Positions 8,517 through 17,436 of a DNA stretch of 64,000 bases are shown here, piece by piece (the stretch's first letter is position 1; each line of letters opens with the position of its first letter). This DNA comes from Alteribacter keqinensis. Its GTDB lineage: Bacteria > Bacillota > Bacilli > Bacillales > Salisediminibacteriaceae. The DNA lies in contig NZ_RHIB01000001.1 in NCBI RefSeq assembly GCF_003710255.1, positions 434,001 to 498,000 on the forward strand, in the 5' to 3' direction. A model generated the notes under the pieces. That model ran no database searches. It was not told the origin of the DNA and saw only the letters and a program-made list of their open reading frames with translations. The translations under genes were made by a program, and so were the position numbers.

Positions 8517-10491
8517 ATAAATACTGGTTAAACCAATTTTCAAGCTCTTTTAAACGGGCGTAGCGAAGCTTTGGCGGACCGCTCCTTGACAACTCGTGGT
8601 TTGCATTCGGGAAGCGGACGAGGCGTGTCTCCTTTTTCTGGTGCTTTAAAGCAACAAAAAGCTGCTCAGCCTGTTCTACAGGACAGCGGAAATCACGTTC
8701 CCCGTGGAGAATGAGAAGAGGTGTGTTAATATCCTTCACGTATTTCAGCGGCGAGTGATCCCACATTTTATCAGGATCCGTGAAGAGATCAGCACCAATC
8801 TCCCACTCTGTAAAGAAATAGCCGATGTCACTAACGCCGTAGAAACTAATCCAGTTGGAAATGGAGCGGAGAGTCGCTGCGGCTTTAAAGCGGTCTGTGT
8901 GGGAGACAATCCAGTTTGTCATAAACCCGCCGTAACTCCCGCCGGTTACCCCGAGCCGGTCTTCCTCAATATAGTCAAATTGCTCCACAGCCTGATCCAC
9001 TGCACTCATAAGGTCTGTATAGTCTTTTCCGCCGTAATCACCGCGGCAGGCATCTACGAATGCCTGTCCGTAACCGTGGCCGCCTCTTGGGTTTGTATAA
9101 AGAACAACATATCCTTTAGCTGCAAGGAACTGCATCTCATGGAAAAATGAATTGGCATACATGGCGTGAGGTCCGCCGTGAATTTCAAGGATTGCCGGAT
9201 ATTTTTTACCTTCTTCAAATCCGTACGGTTTCATTACCCATCCGTGAATGTTCCAGCCGTCATCTGCTTTAAAGTTCACTTCCTCAGGAGCTGAAATATG
9301 GACTTCATCAAGGAAAGTCCGGTTTACATCGGTCAGCTGTGTCTGCTCTCCAGAGGAGAGGTCAACTAAAAACGCATCTCCTGGATTCACAGAAGTGCTG
9401 ATGGCAAGAACAGCTTTCTGGTGTTGTGGTGAAATATCATACCCGTATATATGATGATGCCCTGTCACGAGCTCTGAAACTTCTTTGTCCAGTGTGACAC
9501 TGTACAGGTTCGTACTTCCGTATACACTCGCTGTAACATACAGCTTCTGGTTTCCAAGATCCCACACCGGGCCGGGGCTCGGGTGGCCGGAGCGGAGATC
9601 ACCGATAGCGGTATCCCCAAGGTTTACATCCCAGTCCTTTGTCAGACAGGTTGATTCACCGGTAGACATGTCCATTACCCAAAGCTTCATATGTGTGGCA
9701 CCTGAATACTCTTTCCGGTGGCCGTAATAGGCAATTTTAGCCCCATCATGACTGAAAACCGGGAACGTATAAATCCCTTCTCCATCGGTGAGGAGGGTTT
9801 CTTCTTTTGACTCTACATCCAGAACATACAAGTCTGAAATGATGTGGTAATCCTGATCCTCTTTTTTGTTGGCAAAAAACGTCACCTTTGTGCCGTCTGG
9901 TGACCAAGAGCCGGGCTCGTGATTATAATCTCCCTCAGTAAGGAGAATGGCTTCGTCAGATTCAAGGCTGTAGCAGGCAAGCTGCTTGGTTTTGCTGTCC
10001 AGAAAACCACTTGCATCGGATTTATACTTGAGCCGGGTCACAACAAGAGGCTCATTTTCTTTATCCTCAGGCTTTTCTTCAGGTCTTGAGAGAAGGTCTT
10101 CCCCGGGTTCAAGGGTAGTTGTAAAGAGAATGCGCTGACTGTCCGGTGACCAAGAAGGCTGCATTGCCCCGTTTTTCAGGGTAGTAAGCTGTTTGGCTTC
10201 CCCGCCGTGTGTAGAGAGCAGAAAAAGCTGGGGCTTTTCAGCGCGGTTGGATAGAAAAACAATCCACTTTCCGTCCGGAGAGAAGCGGGGATAGCTGACC
10301 CGCTCTTCTCCAAATGTCCACTGTACAGCTTGTTTTTCGCCCGTTTTCTGAACAAAAAGTTGAGAGACGTATTTGTCTTTTTCACTGATTGTCTGTTTTA
10401 TGTACGCAATTGCTTCACCATCAGGAGAAAGCTGAGGTTCATTTAATGTTGTTATTTTTTTTAAGTCTTCAATCTCGATGGGCCGTTTCAT
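8515..10491 (-). CDS. S9 family (prolyl oligopeptidase-type) serine peptidase
   Basis: 658 aa from the ATG at 10491, preceded by AAAGGAGATTTGATA. The N-terminal ~390 residues form a beta-propeller with repeated WD40/TolB-like blades (SPDGKWIVFLSNR, SPDSQRILF, SPDGTKVTFFA). The C-terminal ~260 residues are an alpha/beta hydrolase with the catalytic Ser in GGSYGG (about residue 519), Asp in GERDFRCP (about 599) and His in NANHELS (about 631). No signal peptide is visible, so it is probably cytosolic. Related enzymes are acylaminoacyl peptidases or oligopeptidases; the exact specificity is unknown. It is divergent from the LacI regulator and shares its upstream region. Confidence 0.92.
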   Translation of the reverse strand: MKRPIEIEDLKKITTLNEPQLSPDGEAIAYIKQTISEKDKYVSQLFVQKTGEKQAVQWTFGEERVSYPRFSPDGKWIVFLSNRAEKPQLFLLSTHGGEAKQLTTLKNGAMQPSWSPDSQRILFTTTLEPGEDLLSRPEEKPEDKENEPLVVTRLKYKSDASGFLDSKTKQLACYSLESDEAILLTEGDYNHEPGSWSPDGTKVTFFANKKEDQDYHIISDLYVLDVESKEETLLTDGEGIYTFPVFSHDGAKIAYYGHRKEYSGATHMKLWVMDMSTGESTCLTKDWDVNLGDTAIGDLRSGHPSPGPVWDLGNQKLYVTASVYGSTNLYSVTLDKEVSELVTGHHHIYGYDISPQHQKAVLAISTSVNPGDAFLVDLSSGEQTQLTDVNRTFLDEVHISAPEEVNFKADDGWNIHGWVMKPYGFEEGKKYPAILEIHGGPHAMYANSFFHEMQFLAAKGYVVLYTNPRGGHGYGQAFVDACRGDYGGKDYTDLMSAVDQAVEQFDYIEEDRLGVTGGSYGGFMTNWIVSHTDRFKAAATLRSISNWISFYGVSDIGYFFTEWEIGADLFTDPDKMWDHSPLKYVKDINTPLLILHGERDFRCPVEQAEQLFVALKHQKKETRLVRFPNANHELSRSGPPKLRYARLKELENWFNQYL

Positions 10492-10522
10492 TATCAAATC
10501 TCCTTTTTATCCGAATGTTTTA

Positions 10523-10551
10523 AGTATAATGGACGTTGTCTGAACCTTCAA
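10523..10551 (-). promoter_or_regulatory. Putative promoter of the S9 peptidase gene
   Basis: On the minus strand, TTGAAG (10551-10546), a 17-bp spacer and TATACT (10528-10523), about 30 bases before the peptidase start. Confidence 0.55.
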
Positions 10552-10575
10552 TCAATTCGCACTGTGAAATACTGT

Positions 10576-10604
10576 TTGAAAGCGCATGCATCCTATGCTA
10601 AAAT
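10576..10604 (+). promoter_or_regulatory. Sigma-A promoter of the LacI-glucosidase operon
   Basis: TTGAAA (10576-10581), a 17-bp spacer and TAAAAT (10599-10604). Transcription would start at about 10611, inside the operator palindrome. Confidence 0.65.
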
Positions 10605-10610
10605 CGTATA

Positions 10611-10624
10611 CGTAAACGTTTACG
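10611..10624. promoter_or_regulatory. LacI-family operator
   Basis: CGTAAACGTTTACG is a perfect 14-bp palindrome with the central CG step typical of LacI/GalR operators. It lies directly downstream of the -10 box and 23 bases before the regulator gene, so autorepression of the operon is likely. Confidence 0.75.
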
Positions 10625-10646
10625 TTCGTTTCCGGAGGTGACCAGG

Positions 10647-11648
10647 GTGGCTGTAACAATTAAAGACGTGGCAAAAAGATCAGGTGTCTCCATCGCTACT
10701 GTATCGCGGATTATCAATAATCAGACCGGATATTCAAGGGAGACAAAAGACAAAGTCTTGAAGGCCGTCAAGGAACTTGGCTACAGTCCCAATGCTTTGG
10801 CCCGTGGTCTCGTAGGCCGGCCCACAAGAACGATCGGCGTACTCCTTCCGAACGTGTCAAGCCTCTTTGCCGGCAAGCTTCTTGAAGGTATTGAGGCAGC
10901 TGCAAAAGAGCGTGGGTACAGCGTTGTTGTCTGTAATACCGGTACCGCCGGCAAGCGGACAATCGACTATTTGCATGTTTTGAAAGAAAAACGTGTGGAA
11001 GGAATTATCTACGGCAGCGGGGAGCTTACAGACGATCAAAATAAGGCTCTTCACGAACTCGGTATTCCTGTCGTAATGGCAGCCACAAAACCGGAAGATG
11101 AGCGTTTTCCATATGTAAAAGTGAATGACGAAAAAGCAGCGTATGACGCCGCAAGGTACCTTCTTACTAAAGGTCACACAAAAATCGCCTTTATCGGAGG
11201 AGATCTGGATGACCCGATTGCCGGTAAGCCCCGCTACAGGGGGTTTTTGAAAGCACTGGAGGAAAGGAACCTGATTCCTGATAAGGCTCTTATCAAGCTG
11301 GGAGACTTCAGTTTTAACTCGGGGAAAGAAAGAATGCTGGACCTGCTCCGGGGTCCGGCCTCGTTTACCGCTGTTTTTGCAACAAGTGATGAAATGGCGG
11401 TAGGTGTTCTTCATGCAGCATATGAATCCGGAATTTCAGTACCGGGTGATGTTTCAGTTATGGGCTATGACAATACACTTGCAGCTGAGATGGCCATACC
11501 GCCGTTGACTACAGTGGCCCAGCCTTTGTATGAGATGGGGGCTCGCGCGTTTCTGGCACTGGTTGAAAACCGGCAGGGCGAAAGTCATATGAACCATGCC
11601 ATTATAGAAAGAAAAACAGTCAGAAAGTTTAATGAGGAGGAACTGTAA
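10647..11648 (+). CDS. LacI-family transcriptional regulator (sugar utilisation)
   Basis: 333 aa from the GTG at 10647. An in-frame GTG at 10638 overlaps the GGAGGTG ribosome binding site and is rejected. The N-terminal helix-turn-helix is TIKDVAKRSGVSIATVSRII, followed by the hinge helix SPNALARGLVG. The remainder is a periplasmic-binding-protein-like effector domain. It ends in TAA directly followed by the glucosidase ATG (TAAATG), so the two form an operon, and a palindromic operator overlaps the promoter. The inducer is probably an alpha-glucoside such as maltose or isomaltose, inferred from the downstream enzyme. No transporter gene is present nearby. Confidence 0.92.
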   Translation: MAVTIKDVAKRSGVSIATVSRIINNQTGYSRETKDKVLKAVKELGYSPNALARGLVGRPTRTIGVLLPNVSSLFAGKLLEGIEAAAKERGYSVVVCNTGTAGKRTIDYLHVLKEKRVEGIIYGSGELTDDQNKALHELGIPVVMAATKPEDERFPYVKVNDEKAAYDAARYLLTKGHTKIAFIGGDLDDPIAGKPRYRGFLKALEERNLIPDKALIKLGDFSFNSGKERMLDLLRGPASFTAVFATSDEMAVGVLHAAYESGISVPGDVSVMGYDNTLAAEMAIPPLTTVAQPLYEMGARAFLALVENRQGESHMNHAIIERKTVRKFNEEEL

Positions 11649-13331
11649 ATGACAAAACAGTGGTGGAAAGAAAGTGTTGTGTATCAGATTTATCCAAGAA
11701 GCTTTAATGACAGTAACGGAGACGGGATCGGTGATTTAAAAGGAATTACGGAAAAGCTTGATTACTTAAATGAACTTGGCGCAGATGTCCTCTGGCTTTC
11801 ACCTGTCTATGACAGTCCGAACGATGACAACGGGTATGACATTCGCAACTACAAGGCTATTATGGACGAGTTTGGTACGATGGAAGACTGGGAGGAACTC
11901 CTGGCAGAAATCCATAACCGGGGCATGCGTCTCATTATGGACCTGGTTGTCAATCACTCTTCCGATGAGCACGCATGGTTTGCAGAATCGAGGAAATCAA
12001 AAGACAATCCGTACCGTGATTACTACATCTGGCGTCCTGGTAAAGAAGACGGCTCTGAGCCAAACAACTGGGAATCTGCCTTCAGTGGTTCTGCCTGGAA
12101 GTATGAGGAAGCTACAGATGAATATTATCTTCACCTTTTTTCAAAAAAACAGCCTGACCTGAACTGGGAAAACCCGACCCTTCGTGAAGAAGTATATGAA
12201 ATGATGCGCTGGTGGCTCGATAAAGGGATCGACGGCTTCCGTATGGATGTTGTAAACTTCATCTCCAAAGTAGAAGGACTTCCGGATGGAAAGCCTCAGG
12301 AAGGAAAAAAGTATGCATCAGGCGGAGAGTACTTTATGAATGGCCCGCGTATTCATGAATTTCTCCATGAAATGAATCAAAAAGCAATGAAAGGCTATGA
12401 TGCCATGACGGTGGGAGAAATGCCTGGCGTCACTCCGGAAATTGCCCGTAAGTATACAGACGAGGAGCGGGAAGAAGTGAACATGGTGTTCCAATTTGAG
12501 CACGTAGACCTTGATTCCGGTCCGGGTGGGAAATGGGACCTTCGTCCGTTAAAACTCAGTGACTTAAAAGAAAACCTCACCAAATGGCAGAAAGCCCTTG
12601 AAGAAAAAGGCTGGAACAGCTTGTATATGAACAACCATGATCAGCCCCGCATGGTCTCCCGTTTTGGTAATGATAAAGAGTACCGTGTGGAGTCTGCTAA
12701 AATGCTGGCCACTCTTCTTCACATGATGAAGGGAACGCCATTTATTTTTCAGGGGGAAGAGCTGGGCATGACGAACGTACAGTTTGATTCGATTGAAGAA
12801 TATGAAGACATCGAAACGTTGAATATGTATAAAGAAAAACGTGAAGAAGGCGTTTCCCACCAGGACATTATGAAATCGATTTACGTAAAAGGCCGTGACA
12901 ATGCCCGCACACCGGTTCAGTGGAACGACGGGCTAAATGCCGGGTTTACAACCGGTACACCTTGGCTGAAGGTGAATCCGAACTATACTGAAATCAATGC
13001 AGAGCAGGCTGTTAACGACCCGGATTCAACTTTTCATTATTACAAAAAGCTGATTAATCTCCGCCATACGAATGAGATTATTGTTTACGGGGGTTATGAC
13101 CTTCTGGCTGAAAAGGACGATAGTGTCTTCGCTTACGAACGTACGCTGGATGGGGAAAAGCTCCTCGTCGTCTGCAATTTCTACGGTGAAGAAACGAGCT
13201 TTGAGGTACCATCTCATTATGCCGGAAAAGAAGGTACGCTTCTGATCAGTAACTATGATAACGAAGCTGTGCGTGAGCTTCCTGAGTCCATCGGGCTTCG
13301 TCCGTTTGAAGCTGCAGTCTATAAAGTTTAA
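11649..13331 (+). CDS. Alpha-glucosidase / oligo-1,6-glucosidase (GH13 subfamily 31 type)
   Basis: 560-aa cytosolic enzyme that hydrolyses short alpha-glucosides such as isomaltose, maltose or sucrose. The GH13 regions are visible: DLVVNHSS (region I), the nucleophile Asp in GFRMDVVNF (about residue 199), the acid/base Glu in TVGEMPG (about 256) and NNHDQPR with the third carboxylate (about 331). The opening WWKESVVYQIYPRSFNDSNG is characteristic of the MalL/oligo-1,6-glucosidase group. Length agrees with Bacillus homologues. Translation is coupled to the upstream LacI gene. Specificity between alpha-1,4 and alpha-1,6 bonds cannot be fixed by eye. Confidence 0.93.
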   Translation: MTKQWWKESVVYQIYPRSFNDSNGDGIGDLKGITEKLDYLNELGADVLWLSPVYDSPNDDNGYDIRNYKAIMDEFGTMEDWEELLAEIHNRGMRLIMDLVVNHSSDEHAWFAESRKSKDNPYRDYYIWRPGKEDGSEPNNWESAFSGSAWKYEEATDEYYLHLFSKKQPDLNWENPTLREEVYEMMRWWLDKGIDGFRMDVVNFISKVEGLPDGKPQEGKKYASGGEYFMNGPRIHEFLHEMNQKAMKGYDAMTVGEMPGVTPEIARKYTDEEREEVNMVFQFEHVDLDSGPGGKWDLRPLKLSDLKENLTKWQKALEEKGWNSLYMNNHDQPRMVSRFGNDKEYRVESAKMLATLLHMMKGTPFIFQGEELGMTNVQFDSIEEYEDIETLNMYKEKREEGVSHQDIMKSIYVKGRDNARTPVQWNDGLNAGFTTGTPWLKVNPNYTEINAEQAVNDPDSTFHYYKKLINLRHTNEIIVYGGYDLLAEKDDSVFAYERTLDGEKLLVVCNFYGEETSFEVPSHYAGKEGTLLISNYDNEAVRELPESIGLRPFEAAVYKV

Positions 13332-13496
13332 ATTCAGAGAGGGATTCTCTTAAATCAAAAAGCAGATTGGCAAAGGCTTCAAGGCTGATCCAAAAGGTAG
13401 AAACGTCCTTTCGGGTCAGCCTCTTTCTGTGCCGTTTTACAATAGGGCCTTCAGGGTAAAGTGATAGCATCATCCAAAACACAAGGAGTGCTGCCA

Positions 13497-14240
13497 ATGC
13501 TTTTGTCTTACAGGAGAATGATGAAACCATTCAATGTAATTGGAACGGAGGGTGAAATCGGATCTGTAAGTGATCTGTATTTTGACGATCTGAGATGGAC
13601 GGTACGCTATATTGTTGCAGATACCGGGGGTTTGTTTGATGGAAAAGAACTGTTCATTTCACCCGCCAGTATACAGGGTTACTCCATTGAGGAAGAGAGA
13701 CTCCATGTGTCCATATCCGAGAAAGAAGCCAAAGATAGTCCGTCTCCCGGAAATGAGCCCGTATCCAGAAAGTTTGAACGTGAATTTGCCCGGTTTTATA
13801 ACCTGAACCCGTACTGGATGGGAGGCGGCCTCTGGGGCGCAGGCATGATGCCCCGGGATTTAACGAGCGAAGGGTACGAAGGAGTACAGGAGATTCACGA
13901 AAGTGATTCCCACGTACTGAGTGTAAAAGATGTGGAAGGAAAAGAGCTTGCCACCGCCGCTGAGAGCTTCGGAAAAGTGAAGGATCTGATTGTAGATGAT
14001 AAGTCGTATACGATCAGATACATTGTTGCAGATACGAAAAGGTGGCTTCCTGGAGGGAAGGAAGTACTCATCTCCACTGATTGGATCGATGATGTTGACT
14101 GGGCCGAAAATTTTGTGCGTGTTAACGTAACAAAAGAGCAGATTGAAAATGCTCCTGAATATGTAAAAGAAAAATCAATTGACAGGGAGCTCGAGACTAC
14201 ATTGTTCAAGCACTACGGCAAACCGAAATACTGGGATTAA
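13497..14240 (+). CDS. PRC-barrel domain protein
   Basis: 247 aa from the ATG at 13497, which follows AAGGAGTGCTGCCA. A longer in-frame reading from 13461 has no ribosome binding site. Two PRC-barrel-like repeats are visible: NVIGTEGEIGSVSDLYFDD with the following WTVRYIVADTGG, and AESFGKVKDLIVDD with YTIRYIVADTKR. No signal peptide. Such proteins are often stress-linked; the function here is unknown. A terminator follows. Confidence 0.82.
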   Translation: MLLSYRRMMKPFNVIGTEGEIGSVSDLYFDDLRWTVRYIVADTGGLFDGKELFISPASIQGYSIEEERLHVSISEKEAKDSPSPGNEPVSRKFEREFARFYNLNPYWMGGGLWGAGMMPRDLTSEGYEGVQEIHESDSHVLSVKDVEGKELATAAESFGKVKDLIVDDKSYTIRYIVADTKRWLPGGKEVLISTDWIDDVDWAENFVRVNVTKEQIENAPEYVKEKSIDRELETTLFKHYGKPKYWD

Positions 14241-14248
14241 TGAACAAC

Positions 14249-14280
14249 AGGACGGGACGCGTTCCCGGCCTGTTTTTTTA
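14249..14280 (+). terminator. Terminator after the PRC-barrel gene
   Basis: CAGGACGGGA / TTCCCGGCCTG hairpin with one mismatch, followed by TTTTTTTA. Confidence 0.75.
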
Positions 14281-14300
14281 CGAAAAATTAAGGATATGGG

Positions 14301-14330
14301 TAGACAAATACACATCCATTTCTTTATAAT
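14301..14330 (+). promoter_or_regulatory. Promoter of the MntA-like gene
   Basis: TAGACA (14301-14306), an 18-bp spacer and TATAAT (14325-14330), immediately upstream of the MntR-like palindrome. Confidence 0.7.
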
Positions 14331-14340
14331 GTGGTCAGTG

Positions 14341-14372
14341 CTCAAAAAGTTTCCTTAAGGAAACTTTTTGAG
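14341..14372. promoter_or_regulatory. MntR-type operator (32-bp perfect palindrome)
   Basis: A perfect 32-bp palindrome with the core GTTTCCTTAAGGAAAC. The core matches 14 of 16 positions of the B. subtilis MntR box as I recall it (TTTGCCTTAAGGAAAC). It lies about 4 bp after the predicted transcription start, where a bound manganese-MntR dimer would block transcription. Confidence 0.75.
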
Positions 14373-14477
14373 TCAGGTAAAAAATAATAACCTACAGGAA
14401 AAATAGTTTTAATACGGCACGTTCAGTAATAGGTATACATATAGTGCTTTGTAAAGGTGAAGGGAGCGGGAAAAAGG

Positions 14478-15386
14478 ATGACACATTTTGTGAAAAAAAT
14501 AACGGGAGCTGCAATGCTTGTACTCGGAACGCTTGCAGTAGCAGCCTGTGGTGCGGAAGAATACGCTGTAGAAAGAGAAGGGCTTGAAATTACCACAAGC
14601 TTCTCCGTCTTAAACAATATTATTGAAGAGGTAATCGGTGACCGGGGCTCGGTAGAGTACATTGTACCGATCGGCGAAGAGCCTCACGAATATGAGCCCG
14701 TGCCAAGCGATTTTCGTAAAGTAAGCGATTCAGATGTGTTTTACGTAAACGGTCTTGGTCTTGAAGGGTGGCTCGGACGGATTGTGTCCAATGTATCGGA
14801 TACAGAAATGGTTGAACTGGCTGACGGAGTGGACATTATAAATCTGAACAACAGTGAGGAAGAGGATCCCCACGCCTGGCTGAGTCCCAAAAACGGAATT
14901 ATCTATGTTGAAAATCTGGTGGAGGACCTGATCGAACGTGACCCTGAAGGGGAAGACATTTATCGTGAAAATGCTGAAAGCTACATTCAGGAGCTTGAAG
15001 ATTTAGACGCATGGATTCAGGAAGAGGTTGAAGAACTGCCGGAAGACAAACGGGTAATCGTTGTAAGTGAAAATGCCTTCAAGTATTTCGGTGAAGACTA
15101 CGGCTTTGAAACAGTAGGAATATGGGAAATGAATTCACACGAAGAAGGTACCACATCACAAATCAACCGGGTAATTGACCTTGTACAGGACAGGGAAATT
15201 CCATCCGTTTTCGTAGAGAGTACGGTTGACCAGCGATACATGGAGACTGTGTCCAATAATGCCGATGTACCGATTGCAGGTGAAGTGTTTACAGACGCCC
15301 TTGGCCAGGAAGGCTCGGGTGCAGAAACGTATATCGATATGCTGCGACACAACGCAAAGACGTTCGTGGAAGGGTTAAAAGAATAA
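14478..15386 (+). CDS. mntA: Manganese-type ABC transporter substrate-binding lipoprotein (orphan)
   Basis: 302 aa from the ATG at 14478. An in-frame GTG at 14457 adds a stretch that is not signal-like. It has a lipoprotein signal with lipobox AVAAC (Cys24). The cluster A-I metal site is complete: His in PHEYEP (about residue 69), His in DPHAWLSP (about 132), Glu in SENAFKYF (about 198) and Asp in TDALG (about 273). His-His-Glu-Asp without a His-rich loop points to Mn2+ rather than Zn2+. The upstream MntR-like palindrome supports this. The ATPase and permease genes expected beside it are absent, so it must pair with a transporter encoded elsewhere. The protein is strikingly acidic. Confidence 0.87.
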   Translation: MTHFVKKITGAAMLVLGTLAVAACGAEEYAVEREGLEITTSFSVLNNIIEEVIGDRGSVEYIVPIGEEPHEYEPVPSDFRKVSDSDVFYVNGLGLEGWLGRIVSNVSDTEMVELADGVDIINLNNSEEEDPHAWLSPKNGIIYVENLVEDLIERDPEGEDIYRENAESYIQELEDLDAWIQEEVEELPEDKRVIVVSENAFKYFGEDYGFETVGIWEMNSHEEGTTSQINRVIDLVQDREIPSVFVESTVDQRYMETVSNNADVPIAGEVFTDALGQEGSGAETYIDMLRHNAKTFVEGLKE

Positions 15387-15396
15387 AAACAGAGGT

Positions 15397-15427
15397 AAAA
15401 CAGGCGGATAAACTCGCCTGTTTTTTC
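15397..15427 (+). terminator. Terminator after the MntA-like gene
   Basis: AAAACAGGCG (15397-15406) / CGCCTGTTTT (15415-15424), 8-nt loop, with continuing T residues. Confidence 0.9.
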
Positions 15428-15507
15428 TATGTATTATTTACCTTTTCGGAAATAATGCTTATACTTTTATAGGGTGAAGTATTGAATATAGAAAGGAAGA
15501 AAGAAAA

Positions 15508-16002
15508 ATGGATGTAAGAATGGCTGATTTACCAGGCATCGGGAAAAAGATGTCCTTTATTACTGCAGAAAAAAGCATGATTGTACTTATTGTTCATCAT
15601 ACCGGGAAAAGAGAGCTGTATTTCTTTGACGATGCTGACAACGATGAAGCTGATTTTTCCATAGATTTAACAGCAGATGAAACCAGAGAGTTGGGAGCCC
15701 AGCTGTTGGGTGCAGTGTTCCAGCCCGTTGACTCCGATAAGATCAATCTGTTAAAAAGCCAGATTGTAACGGAATGGATTAAGCTGAGTGATCAATCAGG
15801 TTTTGCCGGCAAGTCGATTGCAGAAAATGAAATACGTAAAAAGACAGGTGTATCTATTGTAGGTATCTTCAGGGAAGAGGAGGTCATTGCAAGCCCCGAC
15901 GTCACTGAAGTTCTTCGTCCTGGAGATACACTCATGTCGATAGGCAAACAAGAAGAGATTGCTGTCTTTGAAAAACTTTGCAAAGGGGAGGCAGCGATTT
16001 AA
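15508..16002 (+). CDS. khtT: KhtT-like regulatory subunit of a K+/H+ antiporter (RCK_C/TrkA-C domain)
   Basis: 164 aa. The C-terminal ~75 residues form a TrkA-C domain (FAGKSIAENEIRKKTGVSIVGI, then the ...LRPGDTLMSIG loop), which binds nucleotide ligands in KhtT. The N-terminal half resembles the small domain of B. subtilis KhtT (YhaT). It overlaps the operon with the antiporter gene: its TAA at 16000-16002 is followed at once by the antiporter TTG. Expected to gate KhtU in response to pH and ligand at the inner face of the membrane. Confidence 0.87.
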   Translation: MDVRMADLPGIGKKMSFITAEKSMIVLIVHHTGKRELYFFDDADNDEADFSIDLTADETRELGAQLLGAVFQPVDSDKINLLKSQIVTEWIKLSDQSGFAGKSIAENEIRKKTGVSIVGIFREEEVIASPDVTEVLRPGDTLMSIGKQEEIAVFEKLCKGEAAI

Positions 16003-17172
16003 TTGGATATTCAATTTCCAGCGATGTTTGCCGCAGGGATCATTTTCTTAGTGATGTTTTTTGCAGGCATGCTAGGATCAAAGTATAAAATACCAGGCGT
16101 CATTGTTTTTATTGTACTCGGACTTGCCATGAGTCCTTTTTTAGGTGATTCAGAGCTTCTTCATTTTGTGGGTGAAATAGGAATCGTCTTATTATTCTTT
16201 ATGCTGGGAATGGAGTTTCCCCTCAAGCAGCTTCTTAAAGTAGCAAAAAAAGTAACGCCTGCTGGTAGCCTTGATGTTGTCCTGAACATTGGCGTAACCT
16301 TTTTGATATGCTGGCTGTTCGGACTTGGATTGATTGAAGCGTTGTTAATTGGAGGAGTCGTCTATGCGACCAGCTCTTCCATTACGGCGAAGCTTCTTGA
16401 ATCCAACAAGCGGATGGCTAACCCGGAGTCGGAATTTATCCTCGGACTTTTAATCTTTGAAGACTTGGTTGCGCCCGTACTCGTAGCCATTTTAGTAGGG
16501 CTTACGGTTGGAGCGGGCCTTTCAGGCGGAGACTTTGCAGTACTCATGTTTAAAGTAATTGCCTTAACTATCGGTGCTATTCTGATTGGTCAATTTATCT
16601 TTACGAAACTCAGAAACTTCTTTGAACGCCACTTGAGTACAGATGTATTTATTATGTTTGTTGTGGGTCTCGCTCTTGCTTATGGAGGACTTGCTCTTTA
16701 CCTTGATTTGTCTGAAGTGCTCGGTGCATTTTTGGCAGGGATCATGATTGCTGAAGTAAGGAAAACAGAGCAGTTGGAGCATCTTATTGTGCCTGTGCGT
16801 GACATTACACTGCCTCTTTTCTTTTTATGGTTTGGGACAACCATTCAGTTTGGAGAAGGGGTACCAATGATACCGCTTCTACTCACACTTGTAGTCTGGG
16901 GAATCGTGGCGAAGCTCATTGTAGGCATTGTTGGCGGACGTATGTACGGGCTCAGTAACAAAGTCGCCTTGCGTGCAGCCTTATCCCTCACCCAGAGGGG
17001 GGAATTCTCGATCATTATCGCCGCTCTTGCAACTGCAGAGTTAATGGTATTCAGCAGTGTGTTTATTCTGGCCACTGCCATCATCGGGATCGTCTTTTTC
17101 CAATTTGCACCACAGGTGGCAAACCGTTTTTATCCGTCTAAAAAACCACAAAAAGTCAGGCTGCCCGGTTGA
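16003..17172 (+). CDS. khtU: CPA2-family monovalent cation/proton antiporter (KhtU-like)
   Basis: 389 aa, TTG start right after the khtT stop, with GGGGAGG 10 bases upstream. About 12-13 hydrophobic segments of the CPA2/KefB type: GIVLLFFMLGMEFPL, a LGAFLAGIMIAEVRKTE stretch and RAALSLTQRGEFSIII near the end, all typical of K+(NH4+)/H+ antiporters. There is no C-terminal TrkA domain; that role is supplied by KhtT. Exports K+ in exchange for H+ under alkaline or electrophile stress by analogy with B. subtilis YhaU. Confidence 0.9.
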   Translation: MDIQFPAMFAAGIIFLVMFFAGMLGSKYKIPGVIVFIVLGLAMSPFLGDSELLHFVGEIGIVLLFFMLGMEFPLKQLLKVAKKVTPAGSLDVVLNIGVTFLICWLFGLGLIEALLIGGVVYATSSSITAKLLESNKRMANPESEFILGLLIFEDLVAPVLVAILVGLTVGAGLSGGDFAVLMFKVIALTIGAILIGQFIFTKLRNFFERHLSTDVFIMFVVGLALAYGGLALYLDLSEVLGAFLAGIMIAEVRKTEQLEHLIVPVRDITLPLFFLWFGTTIQFGEGVPMIPLLLTLVVWGIVAKLIVGIVGGRMYGLSNKVALRAALSLTQRGEFSIIIAALATAELMVFSSVFILATAIIGIVFFQFAPQVANRFYPSKKPQKVRLPG

Positions 17173-17180
17173 TACAGAAA

Positions 17181-17210
17181 GATGGTGACTCATTGGTCGC
17201 CATCTTTTTT
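17181..17210 (+). terminator. khtU terminator
   Basis: GATGGTGAC (17181-17189) / GTCGCCATC (17196-17204) with one G-U pair, then TTTTTT. Confidence 0.9.
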
Positions 17211-17401
17211 GGTTTTAAAATAAACTTTTATCCAACCTATTTACAGTCATTTTATATGAGTTGCAATTATTTAAAGTCTGTTATTAAGCTCAGGAAGCAG
17301 CATCCTCCTTTCGTCAAAAACGAACAAAACATTATCAACCTTTCGACTTATGTTTCCCCTCCAACAGTCAAAACTTTTCATGTACACGCACGCGGGCTCT
17401 T

Positions 17402-17436
17402 TTTTGGGCATATAGATGAAGATAAGATGCCCAAAA
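17402..17436 (+). promoter_or_regulatory. Inverted repeat in the sigK leader, touching the ribosome binding site
   Basis: Perfect 10-bp arms TTTTGGGCAT (17402-17411) and ATGCCCAAAA (17427-17436) with a 15-nt loop. The 3' arm overlaps the beginning of the AAAAGGAGG ribosome binding site (17433-17441). It could be a DNA operator or an RNA hairpin that limits sigK translation; neither is shown. Confidence 0.5.
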
